Assembly (NCBI GenBank): GCA_965222645.1
Contig: OZ244968.1
Coordinates: 3,844,001-3,908,000, forward strand
Direction of reading: 5' to 3'
DNA from: JABDMH01 sp965222645
Lineage (GTDB): Bacteria > Bacteroidota > Bacteroidia > Chitinophagales > Saprospiraceae
Length of the DNA: 64,000 bases
Part shown: positions 26,069 to 34,191 of the stretch, piece by piece
Layout: each line of letters begins with the position of its first letter
Numbering within the stretch: position 1 is the first letter of the stretch
Translations under genes and position numbers: made by a program
The notes under the pieces: generated by a model
Told to the model about the DNA's origin: nothing
What the model saw: only the letters and a program-made list of their open reading frames with translations
Database searches by the model: none

Positions 26069-28783
26069 ATGGAAACAGCCTTTATCAATAATAGGCCATT
26101 TAATATTGTGCAAGGGGAAACAATACTGTCCTTTATCAGGCGGCATCACGGATCTTCATTGGTACCTACTCTTTGTGATGCCCCAAATTTAGATCCATTT
26201 GGATCGTGTCGGATTTGCTCCGTAGATGTGAGTCATGGCAATGGTACGACAAAAACAGTTGCCTCGTGTCATACACCAGTGGCTGCCGGACAACACATCA
26301 GTACTCATTCTGATCGCATCAGCAGACTCAGGAAAAATATTATCGAACTGGTCCTTACCGATCATCCACTCGATTGCCTTACCTGCGAAGTAAATGGCAA
26401 TTGTGAATTACAAACAGTTGCTGCCCAGGTAGGCATTCGCGAGGTGAGATATCCTGAAGGAGCAAATCATCTCGATCGGAAAAAGGACCTTAGCCACGCC
26501 TACATGACTTCGGATCTCTCCAAATGCATAAACTGCTACCGGTGTGTGAGAGCATGTGATGAGATACAAGGTGAATTTGTACTTAACATGTCTGGAAGGG
26601 GATTTGATGCACATATTATTAAGGGTGATAACAGGTCATTTGCTGAATCTGCTTGTGTCAGTTGCGGAGCTTGTGCCCAGGCGTGCCCTACCTCTGCCAT
26701 TTCAGATGTCTTTCAGTCAAAATCTGCAGTAAACGCAGAGAAAACAAGGACTGTCTGCACTTATTGCGGAGTCGGGTGTAATCTCGAGGTCGCAACTGAA
26801 GGTGATCGAATTCTATCCATTCAGGCTCCATTTGATGCTGAGGTAAACGGGGGTCATACGTGCCTCAAAGGTCGCTATGCATTCCGGTTTTACAATCACC
26901 CGGACCGCTTGCACACTCCCCTCATTAGGAAAGAAGGTGAGCTGGTCGAGGCCAGCTGGGATGAAGCCTATACTCATATTGCAGAAAAACTTCACGCTTT
27001 TAAGAGGGATTTTGGCCCGGATTATATTGCGGGGATTTCTTCATCCAGATGTACCAACGAGGAGAATTACCTGATGCAGAAATTTATCCGTGCAGTTATC
27101 GGCACAAATAATATTGACGGATGTGCCAGAGTTTGCCATTCTCCCACGGCATTGGGAATGCAGCGAACTTTTGGAACCGGGGCTGCAACAAACTCTGTCG
27201 AGGATATGGAACACGCCGACTGTCTGATGATCATAGGTGCAAATCCTTCAGCCGCCCACCCAGTCACCGGAGCGAGATTGAAGCAACAGGTGATGAAGGG
27301 CAAGACAATGATCGTAATCGATCCCCGGCGCATCGAGCTGGCAAAATACGCGACTCATCACCTGCAGTTGAGGCCCGGCACCAATGTCGCTGTACTGAAT
27401 ATGATGATGTACTATATCGTAAGAGACGGTTTGGTAAATCAGGACTTTGTCGATCGCCGTACCGAAGGATACCAGGACTTTGAACAAGAAATATTGAAGC
27501 TTGATGTAGATAAGATGGCCGAAGTCTCCGGAGTGAGCAAAGGAGATGCAAGGGCGGCCGCTCATGCTTATGCCGGGGCAGGAAATGCGATGTCTTTTCA
27601 TGGGTTGGGTGTGACAGAGCATTCTCAAGGTACATTTGCAGTGATGCAAATCGCACAGCTTGCAATGCTCACAGGAAATATTGGTCGCAAGGGTGTAGGT
27701 GTAAATCCTCTACGCGGTCAAAATAATGTGCAGGGATCTGCAGATATGGGTGTACAACCCCACCAGGGTGCGGGATACCTCGATGTGACAAATCCGGATG
27801 TAAAAAAGCAATACGAGGCATTTTATGGCGTCGACCTGCCTGATCATGTAGGCTATAAAATCCCTGAGATGTTTGATGCGGCACTCAAGGGAAAATTAAA
27901 AGCTATTTGGATTATCGGTGAGGATGTAGTCCAGACTGATCCAAACACACAAAAAGTGATAAATGCCCTTGAGCAAACGGATTTTATAGTAGTGCAGGAA
28001 ATCTTCATGACTGAGACGGCAAAATATGCAGATGTGATCTTGCCGGCATCATCCTTTTTAGAAAAGAGTGGCACGTTTACAAATGGTGAGCGGAGAGTAC
28101 AGCGAGTAAATCAAGTGATAGAGCCATTGCCCGGCACCAAACCAGACGGACAAATCATTGTGGAAATGATGAATCGCATGGGGTATCCACAAGAGGAGTA
28201 TACACCCGAAGGAATGTTGGACGAAATCTCAAAGATCGTACCCTTCTTTGCGGGGATTACATGGGAAAATCTGGGAAAGAATGGCAAGCAGTGGCCCGTC
28301 GATAAAAATGGGAATGATTCTAAGATAATACACACCGATACTTTCAAGCGCGGTAAAGGTGCATTTATATTTCATGATTTTGCAGAATCGAAGGAGATTG
28401 ATGAAAATGCTAAGGAATACCCCTACATCCTTACTACAAATCGCGAGCTCGAACATTATAATTGTGGTACCATGACCCGGCGGACAAAGAATGTTGAGAT
28501 TCTCACGGAGGATCTTTTATTAATAAATCCTCAGGATGCGGCCACTAACGCTCTTCAAGAAGGAGATATGGTGTGCCTGGAATCAGCAAGAGGAAAAGTG
28601 GATGTAAGGGCAAAAATTACGGACGAAGTAAAACCTGGTATATTGAGCACCACATTTCACTTTCCGGAAATCATGGTCAATCTCATCACCAGTGATGTGC
28701 ACGACAGCGAAGCCAAGTGCCCGGAATATAAAGTGGTTGCTGTGAGGATAAGAAAGAGTAGGAGACCAGCGATGGTGCAATGA
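26069..28783 (+). CDS. formate dehydrogenase alpha subunit (molybdenum/tungsten, FdsA-like)
   Basis: A 904-residue iron-sulfur molybdoenzyme subunit oxidising formate to CO2. Clusters in order: plant-type [2Fe-2S] (C36, C47, C50, C67), His-Cys3 (H99, C103, C106, C112), two ferredoxin clusters (C153 to C163, and C196 to C206) and the catalytic-domain [4Fe-4S] (C230, C233, C237, C265). The metal ligand is cysteine C356 in CARVCHSP, followed by the conserved His; a selenocysteine form is not used. The molybdopterin dinucleotide-binding C-domain begins near YPYILTTNRELEHYN. The first in-frame ATG after the beta stop (26069) is chosen; an earlier one at 26003 overlaps the beta gene. No fdhD or cofactor genes are seen nearby. 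Confidence 0.94.
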   Translation: METAFINNRPFNIVQGETILSFIRRHHGSSLVPTLCDAPNLDPFGSCRICSVDVSHGNGTTKTVASCHTPVAAGQHISTHSDRISRLRKNIIELVLTDHPLDCLTCEVNGNCELQTVAAQVGIREVRYPEGANHLDRKKDLSHAYMTSDLSKCINCYRCVRACDEIQGEFVLNMSGRGFDAHIIKGDNRSFAESACVSCGACAQACPTSAISDVFQSKSAVNAEKTRTVCTYCGVGCNLEVATEGDRILSIQAPFDAEVNGGHTCLKGRYAFRFYNHPDRLHTPLIRKEGELVEASWDEAYTHIAEKLHAFKRDFGPDYIAGISSSRCTNEENYLMQKFIRAVIGTNNIDGCARVCHSPTALGMQRTFGTGAATNSVEDMEHADCLMIIGANPSAAHPVTGARLKQQVMKGKTMIVIDPRRIELAKYATHHLQLRPGTNVAVLNMMMYYIVRDGLVNQDFVDRRTEGYQDFEQEILKLDVDKMAEVSGVSKGDARAAAHAYAGAGNAMSFHGLGVTEHSQGTFAVMQIAQLAMLTGNIGRKGVGVNPLRGQNNVQGSADMGVQPHQGAGYLDVTNPDVKKQYEAFYGVDLPDHVGYKIPEMFDAALKGKLKAIWIIGEDVVQTDPNTQKVINALEQTDFIVVQEIFMTETAKYADVILPASSFLEKSGTFTNGERRVQRVNQVIEPLPGTKPDGQIIVEMMNRMGYPQEEYTPEGMLDEISKIVPFFAGITWENLGKNGKQWPVDKNGNDSKIIHTDTFKRGKGAFIFHDFAESKEIDENAKEYPYILTTNRELEHYNCGTMTRRTKNVEILTEDLLLINPQDAATNALQEGDMVCLESARGKVDVRAKITDEVKPGILSTTFHFPEIMVNLITSDVHDSEAKCPEYKVVAVRIRKSRRPAMVQ

Positions 28784-28794
28784 CTGTGAATATT

Positions 28795-29493
28795 TCATAT
28801 GCCATAGATCACCCTGGGGTAATTAGAAATTCGGACATTTTCTTTTTCCAATTCCTTAATGGCATTTGAACCAATCCAGTGAGCGGATTTAGAATCTTTC
28901 ATCGTGATTTTTTTTGCCCAGGAAATTGCCATCATGTTTAAGTCTTTGTTGCGTTTGCCAATATTTCGCAGTGCCCAGTTTACAGCTTTTTTGACATAAA
29001 GCCGTCCATCTATGGATTCCCTGTAAATAATTGGGAAAAATTGTTCAAAAACTTTGTTTCCCGCTTCTTTATCTGCAATGCAGTAGGCAGCCATTATTGC
29101 AAATCCCGCCCTTTTCTCAAATTCACTTTTTCTACCGGACCATTCCATGGCCTTGGGCACAGCGTACTTGCTTTTGGAAAAAACACCCATGCAAAACGAG
29201 TCACATATCTCCCAATTTTCAAAGGTTTTGACCCATCTCTCCATTTGTACTTCGGTCAGATGCTCAGGCTTAAATATTTTGCTGCACAATAGTCGAGCTT
29301 CATATATTCCTGAATCAAAAAGTCTGACCGCCAGATCAGTGTCTCTGGGCAGTTTCTTAGCAAATTCCTTCAAATCACTGTGGTAAATTCCGAGAGAATT
29401 AGTCGCTTCGATGGCATATTTTTCCCGTTTTTTCACCACCTTTTCAGGATCTGCCAGAGTATTGAGTTCTGCTAAGATTTGTGTGAGGGTCAC
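28795..29493 (-). CDS. DNA alkylation repair protein (AlkD-like)
   Basis: A 232-residue all-helical HEAT-repeat protein of the AlkD/AlkC glycosylase family, which removes cationic alkyl bases such as 3-methyladenine. The family pattern is visible: NTLADPEKVVKKREKYA, then LAVRLFDSGIYEARLL, WVKTFENWEICDSFC and a tail with VKKAVNWALRNIGKRN. The catalytic Asp equivalent is probably in NWEICDSF. The start is GTG at 29493. An ATG 13 nt upstream is followed by eight A and is out of frame by one base. It converges with the formate dehydrogenase operon, 11 bp apart. Confidence 0.87.
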   Translation of the reverse strand: MTLTQILAELNTLADPEKVVKKREKYAIEATNSLGIYHSDLKEFAKKLPRDTDLAVRLFDSGIYEARLLCSKIFKPEHLTEVQMERWVKTFENWEICDSFCMGVFSKSKYAVPKAMEWSGRKSEFEKRAGFAIMAAYCIADKEAGNKVFEQFFPIIYRESIDGRLYVKKAVNWALRNIGKRNKDLNMMAISWAKKITMKDSKSAHWIGSNAIKELEKENVRISNYPRVIYGI

Positions 29494-29647
29494 CCTTTTT
29501 TTTCATTTATCCGCATGCAATATTTCACCTCTACAACATATGATTCTCCTGTTTCTGACAAGACCCGAATCGTCTCCCATCACTCATCAAGGGAGAGCAT
29601 ATACTTTCCATTTTCGCTTCGTTTAAAAATCCCAAAGTCGATCCGGT
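29494..29647 (-). other. gap with a broken reading frame between SRPBCC and alkD-like genes
   Basis: This 154-bp stretch has no intact gene. One minus-strand frame reads like protein on both sides of a single TGA (RIDFGIFKRSENGKY before it, and TIRVLSETGESYVVEVKY after it) and ends in a stop that overlaps the alkD-like GTG. It may be the remnant of a small gene or chance. Confidence 0.3.
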
Positions 29648-30094
29648 CTATTGTTGGAGGTGCTCCTCCAATCTGTCAAAGACGGAGCCCCATCCATTAT
29701 AAATACCCATCTTTTCTTGCTGCTTGCAGTATTCTTCTGAGGGATGTACCACATTGAAAACGAAATGCGTTTGATCACCAGATTCCTCAAAAAGGGCTTG
29801 TATTTCTACACCTTCTGTCATTGGTTTAAAATCTGCACTTGAAATTATTTTTTCATGCTCTACTATTTCACGGTAGATACCTTCAGAAATAAATTCATTT
29901 CCATCTGGCATTGTCATGGAATATTTCCACTTGCCTCCAACTCTGAAATCGTGTTCGATAATTTTGACCTCCATACCTTTCGGGCCCCACCAGTTGGTGA
30001 TGTGTTCTGCCTTTGACCACGCTTCCCAAACTAGTTTTATTGGGGCGTCGAATGTTCTTTTAATTGTTGCTGTTCGGTTGCTTAATTCATTCAT
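29648..30094 (-). CDS. SRPBCC (AHSA1-like) domain protein
   Basis: A 148-residue START/Bet v1-like protein of the activator-of-Hsp90-ATPase-homologue group. The family signature is intact: TIKRTFDAPIKLVWEAWSK, then ITNWWGPKGMEV, then VGGKWKYSMTMPDG, with a C-terminal helix GWGSVFDRLEEHL. Such proteins have a ligand-binding cavity, and bacterial members paired with ArsR repressors are thought to respond to small hydrophobic compounds. The ligand is unknown. The ATG overlaps the end of the ArsR gene by 8 bp, so it is the second gene of a coupled operon. Confidence 0.9.
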   Translation of the reverse strand: MNELSNRTATIKRTFDAPIKLVWEAWSKAEHITNWWGPKGMEVKIIEHDFRVGGKWKYSMTMPDGNEFISEGIYREIVEHEKIISSADFKPMTEGVEIQALFEESGDQTHFVFNVVHPSEEYCKQQEKMGIYNGWGSVFDRLEEHLQQ

Positions 30095-30443
30095 TTTGTT
30101 TGTTTTTGCTTTTTCGTTTGTTGGAGGAAATCTCTTTTTTCCTTACTTCCAAATAGTTTTCCAGAGAATCCAATCGTTCTTCCCAAAGATTTTGATATTG
30201 CTCAATCCACAGAAATGCGGGAATCAGACTTTGCGGCTTTATCTGGCAGAATCTTTTTCTCCCTCTCTTCGTTACAGTGATTATTCCACATTCCTCCAGG
30301 ATTTTGAGGTGTTTGGAGATTGCGGGACGACTCACTTTAAACTTTTCCGCCACAGAATTGACCGTCAGAATTTTGTCTGACAAGAGCTTGATTATGTCCC
30401 GTCGTAAGGGATCTGCAATGGCTTGAAAGACATCTCTCCGCAT
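30087..30443 (-). CDS. ArsR-family winged-helix repressor
   Basis: A 118-residue transcription factor. Its winged helix runs from FQAIADPLRRDIIKLL through the recognition helix VSRPAISKHLKIL to the wing ITVTKRGRKRFCQI. It lacks the CxCxxC metal site of ArsR/SmtB and resembles the SdpR/autorepressor group that pairs with SRPBCC proteins. The C-terminal tail is a basic coiled segment. The promoter at 30467-30498 carries GTAACCG repeats, so autorepression is likely. It overlaps the SRPBCC gene by 8 bp. Confidence 0.9.
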   Translation of the reverse strand: MRRDVFQAIADPLRRDIIKLLSDKILTVNSVAEKFKVSRPAISKHLKILEECGIITVTKRGRKRFCQIKPQSLIPAFLWIEQYQNLWEERLDSLENYLEVRKKEISSNKRKSKNKQNE

Positions 30444-30466
30444 CCTATTGTGTTACCATTCGGTTA

Positions 30467-30498
30467 CAAATATAAAAGAAACCGACCGGTTACGCAAA
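30467..30498 (-). promoter_or_regulatory. promoter of the ArsR-SRPBCC operon with operator-like repeats
   Basis: On the minus strand, TTTG (30495-30498), a 20-bp spacer and TATATTTG (30467-30474) match the full Bacteroidota promoter, 24 bp before the ArsR ATG. GTAACCG occurs twice (30487-30493 and 30461-30467) and GTAAC once more (30452-30456), so the repeats sit inside the spacer, on the -7 box and in the leader. Confidence 0.65.
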
Positions 30499-30672
30499 TT
30501 TTCTTTGAAAATAGATTGCAAAAAAAGGCAGAGCATCATTTCGGGGCTTTTTGCGCCATACTCTTCAATCTTTCGTCACCGGGTGCTAGCTGCATCTTCA
30601 AAAGTTCTCCTCGCTTTCGCTCTGTTTTAGCTCAAATCTTTAGAATTCATGGATCCGATTTATTGGTTACAG

Positions 30673-31344
30673 CTACCAGGACGATCGATGAAAGGTCACA
30701 TAATGCTTTAGAATATCAAAAAAGAGGCAAGATAGAATCTCCAGGATGTGCGTGTCGCTGGCACCTTTCAGATTGTTGTTTCTCAAAGTCATTTCGTTTT
30801 TCAAGGTTCTGAAGCCCAGATTTTTTATGTCTTGCAATACTGTAGAGGAGAAAACTTTATTGATTTTATCTGGGTAATCCACGGTTATATCCAAATCAAT
30901 TTTTTCATTATGGTATGTAGCCATAATGGCAAAGCTGGTGTCTGTAGACTGAAGCACGAATCGATTGATTTTGTTGTTTCGCAATTTTTCAATTGCCGAT
31001 AGCAGATGGTCTGTGTCTTCCCTTGGGTGCTGCCAGCTTTCCAATTCACTAATTTGTTGTTGGACAGAGGTGATTTCGTCCAGAAGCTTTGTTCGAGATT
31101 TATTAGGAGTCTTTTTCTTGATCCGCAATAGGGCCAATTTTCTTCTGAGTGGTCCAATGAGATGATATTTTGGATAAGCAAAATTATTGAGGACTTGAAG
31201 TTTCCGTTTTACAGCTCTTAATCTGGTAGCTGTGTGTGCGGCATATTCAAAATCCCAATGGGTTGTATGTAGTTTGAGCTCTTTTGACAATTGGTCATGT
31301 TCGCTTTGCAGCTCGTCGATGAGAAGGTGTAGATTGTCGTCCAT
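30673..31344 (-). CDS. hypothetical coiled-coil protein
   Basis: A 223-residue protein with no recognised family. Residues about 5-120 are highly charged and helical (ELQSEHDQLSKELKL, ATRLRAVKRKLQVLNN, EITSVQQQISELESW), likely a coiled coil. Residues about 125-215 have mixed strands and helices (RFVLQSTDTSFAIMATYHN). It lacks a signal peptide and membrane segments, so it should be cytoplasmic. The ATG is at 31344. The neighbours are unrelated in function (M23 peptidase divergent, ArsR operon downstream). The long clean frame and protein-like composition support a real gene. Confidence 0.6.
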   Translation of the reverse strand: MDDNLHLLIDELQSEHDQLSKELKLHTTHWDFEYAAHTATRLRAVKRKLQVLNNFAYPKYHLIGPLRRKLALLRIKKKTPNKSRTKLLDEITSVQQQISELESWQHPREDTDHLLSAIEKLRNNKINRFVLQSTDTSFAIMATYHNEKIDLDITVDYPDKINKVFSSTVLQDIKNLGFRTLKNEMTLRNNNLKGASDTHILEILSCLFFDILKHYVTFHRSSW

Positions 31345-31567
31345 GGTAAAAAGATACCCTTTTTGAAAAAAATATCAATACCCTGTCAGTCATGTCTATT
31401 CCTGAATCTCCCCCACCAATTTGTAAATCCCGGAGTAAAGAGTTGTGATCGTTCTGCAACAATAAGTGTGCGATTATCTCAGTTATCTTTAGGTACCCGC
31501 TCGGGGGCTCAACTTCAATTAATCTTTTTATTTTGTAATCGCTAAGTACCACTCGTCGCAGAGGTTC

Positions 31568-31575
31568 TACTTTTG
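31568..31575 (+). promoter_or_regulatory. -7 promoter box for the M23 peptidase gene
   Basis: TACTTTTG matches TAnnTTTG, 32 bp before the ATG at 31608. A TTTTG is present upstream but too far away (32 bp) to be a good -33 element. Confidence 0.4.
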
Positions 31576-31607
31576 CAGAGTTATAAAAAATTGCGAGCAA
31601 CTGAACT

Positions 31608-32954
31608 ATGATTTCGACTGTATTACGATATCGGTTATGTCTATTGGCTTGTTTGTTCTTGATTCATATTTCTTGCAAAGAGGAAATAGTGCCAAAAGCT
31701 TTTCATGCCCGCACCGACCATGAGGCTTATTTGCAAAATTTGGAAAAGGCAAATTTACACGGAACAGCCTTGGGACAGAGCTGGATTTCTGCTTCAAGGC
31801 AATGTTTTGACAATGAGACAATGGTCGAGCTTCCATACCAGGAGACCTTTTACATTGCGGCAGAACGTCCTACTGCGATGGCTTTTGCATTCTCGGGAAA
31901 GAGAGGGGAGAAAATAAAAGTCGATTTCATCACCGAGGCAGGAGATGATACCCAAACCGTATTCATCGATTTATTTCGCAAAGATTTTTCGCAGGAGGAA
32001 GATCTTCTTAAGCATATTGCCTCCGCTGAAAAACAGCGAAACTGGCTGGGATTTGAACCCAGGAGAAACGCTGAATATTCACTTCGGATTCAGCCAGAAT
32101 TACTGCGGGGTGGCAGATATAGGCTCCGTATTGCTGCAGTGCCGGCATTGGAGTTTCCTGTCGCTGGGGGTAGTAACCGGGATATAGGGAGCTTTTTTGG
32201 TGATCCGCGGGATGGCGGGCGACGCAAACATCATGGGATCGATATTTTTGCTAAAAGGCATACCCCAATTGTTGCTCCGACTGACGGATACGTACGCTTT
32301 GCCGGTGAAAGAGGCCGGGGTGGACGGGTGGTTTGGATGCGGGATCGCAACCGGGACATGACCTTATATTTTGCACATCTACAGGAAATCTTTGTCGAAA
32401 AAGGCATGGTGATCGAAAAGGGTGACACACTCGGGTCTGTTGGAAATACTGGCAACGCGAGAACTACACCACCACACCTGCATTTTGGGATCTACCAAAA
32501 TGGCCCTATTGATCCCTATTATTTTGTGGCCCATAAGAAGAAAAAGTCTATTGATATCCGTGGAGATCAGAACTTGGTCGGTTCACTTGTAAGAACAAAA
32601 AGGGGGACTTCGTTTAGTTCGCTGAATGGTGATTTTGCTGCTAATTTACCCAGACATCAATTAGTGAAAATTGTCGGCGCTAGCTCAGACTTTTATAAAG
32701 TAAGGACCCCTAAGGGGAATTATGGTATGCTCAAATACCAGTCTGTAGAACCTCTCGAAATACCGATGGAAAAACCCGATTTGCCCGACAAGTTGACTAT
32801 TCTGGACAGCACCCAAGATTTTGCATTTCCCCTATTTGAACAAATTGATAGCCAGGATCTGGTCGTATTGGCAAAGGATACAAATCATTGGTATGTGAAA
32901 ACCCATGCAGGGCAGACCGGGTGGGTGGAAATGTCGCAGGACACTCCTAATTAG
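31608..32954 (+). CDS. M23-family metallopeptidase lipoprotein
   Basis: A 448-residue protein with a lipoprotein leader ending HISC. The LytM/M23 zinc domain is at about 195-300: HHGIDIFAKRHTPI supplies the HxxxD ligands and HLHFGIYQNGPIDP the HxH ligand. Family members cut peptidoglycan peptide cross-bridges. An N-terminal beta-sandwich (about 60-185) precedes it, and two SH3b-like segments follow (GSLVRTKRGTSFSSLNG and LAKDTNHWYVKTHAGQTGWVE), which may bind cell wall. All catalytic residues seen look intact. It stands alone on the plus strand. Confidence 0.92.
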   Translation: MISTVLRYRLCLLACLFLIHISCKEEIVPKAFHARTDHEAYLQNLEKANLHGTALGQSWISASRQCFDNETMVELPYQETFYIAAERPTAMAFAFSGKRGEKIKVDFITEAGDDTQTVFIDLFRKDFSQEEDLLKHIASAEKQRNWLGFEPRRNAEYSLRIQPELLRGGRYRLRIAAVPALEFPVAGGSNRDIGSFFGDPRDGGRRKHHGIDIFAKRHTPIVAPTDGYVRFAGERGRGGRVVWMRDRNRDMTLYFAHLQEIFVEKGMVIEKGDTLGSVGNTGNARTTPPHLHFGIYQNGPIDPYYFVAHKKKKSIDIRGDQNLVGSLVRTKRGTSFSSLNGDFAANLPRHQLVKIVGASSDFYKVRTPKGNYGMLKYQSVEPLEIPMEKPDLPDKLTILDSTQDFAFPLFEQIDSQDLVVLAKDTNHWYVKTHAGQTGWVEMSQDTPN

Positions 32955-33021
32955 TGAAAAGCTGATATGCCTGGTAGGTCACTGGAGCTCGCTAAAATAT
33001 TCACTCCAAAGTCTCCCAAGA

Positions 33022-33037
33022 TCACCATCCATGGTGA
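33022..33037. repeat. short palindrome TCACCAT-CC-ATGGTGA
   Basis: A perfect 7-bp inverted repeat with a 2-bp centre in the gap after the M23 gene. The loop is too short for an RNA terminator, so a protein-binding dyad is more likely; function unknown. Confidence 0.3.
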
Positions 33038-33052
33038 CTTGAAAGAACAATT

Positions 33053-33265
33053 CTAATTGGGCATTTCACCGGATTTATTCCCGGGTATTGTATTTGCCCC
33101 GAAATTTATGTCCTTATTATTATCTATTTTATAGTAACCTTTCTCCAAGCGTGGTAATAAGAATTTGTGATCCATCTGCACCGGAGTATCTAAAAAGGGA
33201 AACTTGACTTTTACAAAGTAAGGTGTGGATTCGATTAGTTTTATGTTTATTGATTTGGCACTCAT
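33053..33265 (-). CDS. possible small protein of unknown function
   Basis: A 70-residue open frame with an ATG start. The sequence looks protein-like (INIKLIESTPYFVKVKFPFLD, then a KFLLPRLEKGYYKID segment) and has no signal or membrane part. It lies alone between the M23 and Hsp20 genes, without a visible promoter box. If it is not a gene, the whole 32955-33432 stretch is intergenic apart from the palindrome and the Hsp20 hairpin. Confidence 0.4.
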   Translation of the reverse strand: MSAKSINIKLIESTPYFVKVKFPFLDTPVQMDHKFLLPRLEKGYYKIDNNKDINFGANTIPGNKSGEMPN

Positions 33266-33393
33266 CGATGTTTCATTTTTTGGTTCTGAACTTATTAATT
33301 ACGATCAACGACCTCATGGGTATCACGGGAAAAATGTTTAGATAGCTGAATCATGCTCAATAGAAAGGCGCCAGATGTCTCTCGGTCGAAGAT

Positions 33394-33419
33394 GTGGCTG
33401 ACCGGACTCGATCAGCCAC
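33394..33419 (-). terminator. hairpin downstream of hsp20
   Basis: GTGGCTGA and TCAGCCAC form a perfect 8-bp stem with a 10-nt loop, 14 bp after the Hsp20 stop on the minus strand. There is no T tract, so it could be a transcript-stabilising hairpin and not an intrinsic terminator. Confidence 0.45.
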
Positions 33420-33432
33420 CTGCAGATTTTAC

Positions 33433-33882
33433 TTAAGCAATATTTATGCGTCTTGGTGGAAGAGCTTTTGCCTCTTCTTTTTTTGGAATCAGGATTCTTA
33501 AGATCCCTTTGTCGTATTTGGCCTTGATTTTGGATTCATCTACGACCGATTTTGACAAGTGGAAAGACCGCTTGAAGGATTGGTAGCTGAATTCCCTTAG
33601 GCTGTAATGCTCATCTTCTTTGAGCTGATTTAGCGCCTCCTTTTGCGAAGAAATGGTGAGAATTTCATTATCCAACTCGATGAGAAAATCGCTCTTGTTC
33701 ATACCGGGCGCTGCCATCTCTACCATGAATGAATCATGATTTTCGAGGATATTTACTGATGGCAGGGTAGTGTTCGTCGTTGAGTTGTTTTTAAATCCCC
33801 AGTCAAACAGGTTGCGAGATGCGAAGTCGTCGAAGAACCAGGGTGATTTAGGCCGGAAATAATTACTTCTTATCAGTGTCAT
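33433..33882 (-). CDS. Hsp20/alpha-crystallin small heat shock protein
   Basis: A 149-residue ATP-independent chaperone that binds unfolding proteins. The alpha-crystallin domain spans about residues 40-135: LPSVNILENHDSFMVEMAAPG, then YSLREFSYQSFKRSFHLS and the ILRILIPKKEEAK strand. The C-terminal INI tripeptide fits the IxI motif that joins subunits in oligomers. The usual family length is 140-160. No CIRCE-like repeat is seen upstream, but an AATCGT-AAA-ACGATT dyad lies 48 bp before the ATG. Confidence 0.95.
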   Translation of the reverse strand: MTLIRSNYFRPKSPWFFDDFASRNLFDWGFKNNSTTNTTLPSVNILENHDSFMVEMAAPGMNKSDFLIELDNEILTISSQKEALNQLKEDEHYSLREFSYQSFKRSFHLSKSVVDESKIKAKYDKGILRILIPKKEEAKALPPRRINIA

Positions 33883-34191
33883 AGTTACCAGATTTTAAAA
33901 GTTAAACAATTGATTCAATGATTAAAAAAAATCGTAAAACGATTATCCGTGGTTTATAAAACCGATTGTGCTCAAGTGCACATTAAGATCTGCTGCAAAA
34001 AAAGTACCACCATAGGTTTTATGAAAATTTGTCAGTTTTTCGTTTACGATTGCGTGTCAAAAAAACAGTACATGTTGTGGACTACTCAAAATTGTGCTGT
34101 CACAATGACATGATTTCGGACAAGATTTGACACGTGACTATCATTACTATTGGATTGATCCTTAAGGTTTTGTGTGGGTCATTAACCTGTA
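33883..34191. other. 309-bp gap between hsp20 and the FtsX-type permease gene
   Basis: An AT-rich stretch without a gene. It holds an inverted repeat AATCGT-AAA-ACGATT (33930-33944), upstream of hsp20, and the first copy of a TTTGACACGTGACTAT element (34126-34141) that recurs upstream of the permease gene. No promoter of good quality was found. Confidence 0.6.
34126..34141 (+). repeat. 16-bp CACGTG-centred element, downstream copy
   Basis: TTTGACACGTGACTAT lies 50 bp past the permease stop codon. It matches 14 of 16 bases with the copy at 36649-36664, in the same orientation. Confidence 0.5.

Noticed and set aside
30423..30812. A plus-strand frame of 129 codons
   Set aside because: It overlaps both the ArsR start and the end of the coiled-coil gene on the opposite strand, and its composition is not protein-like.
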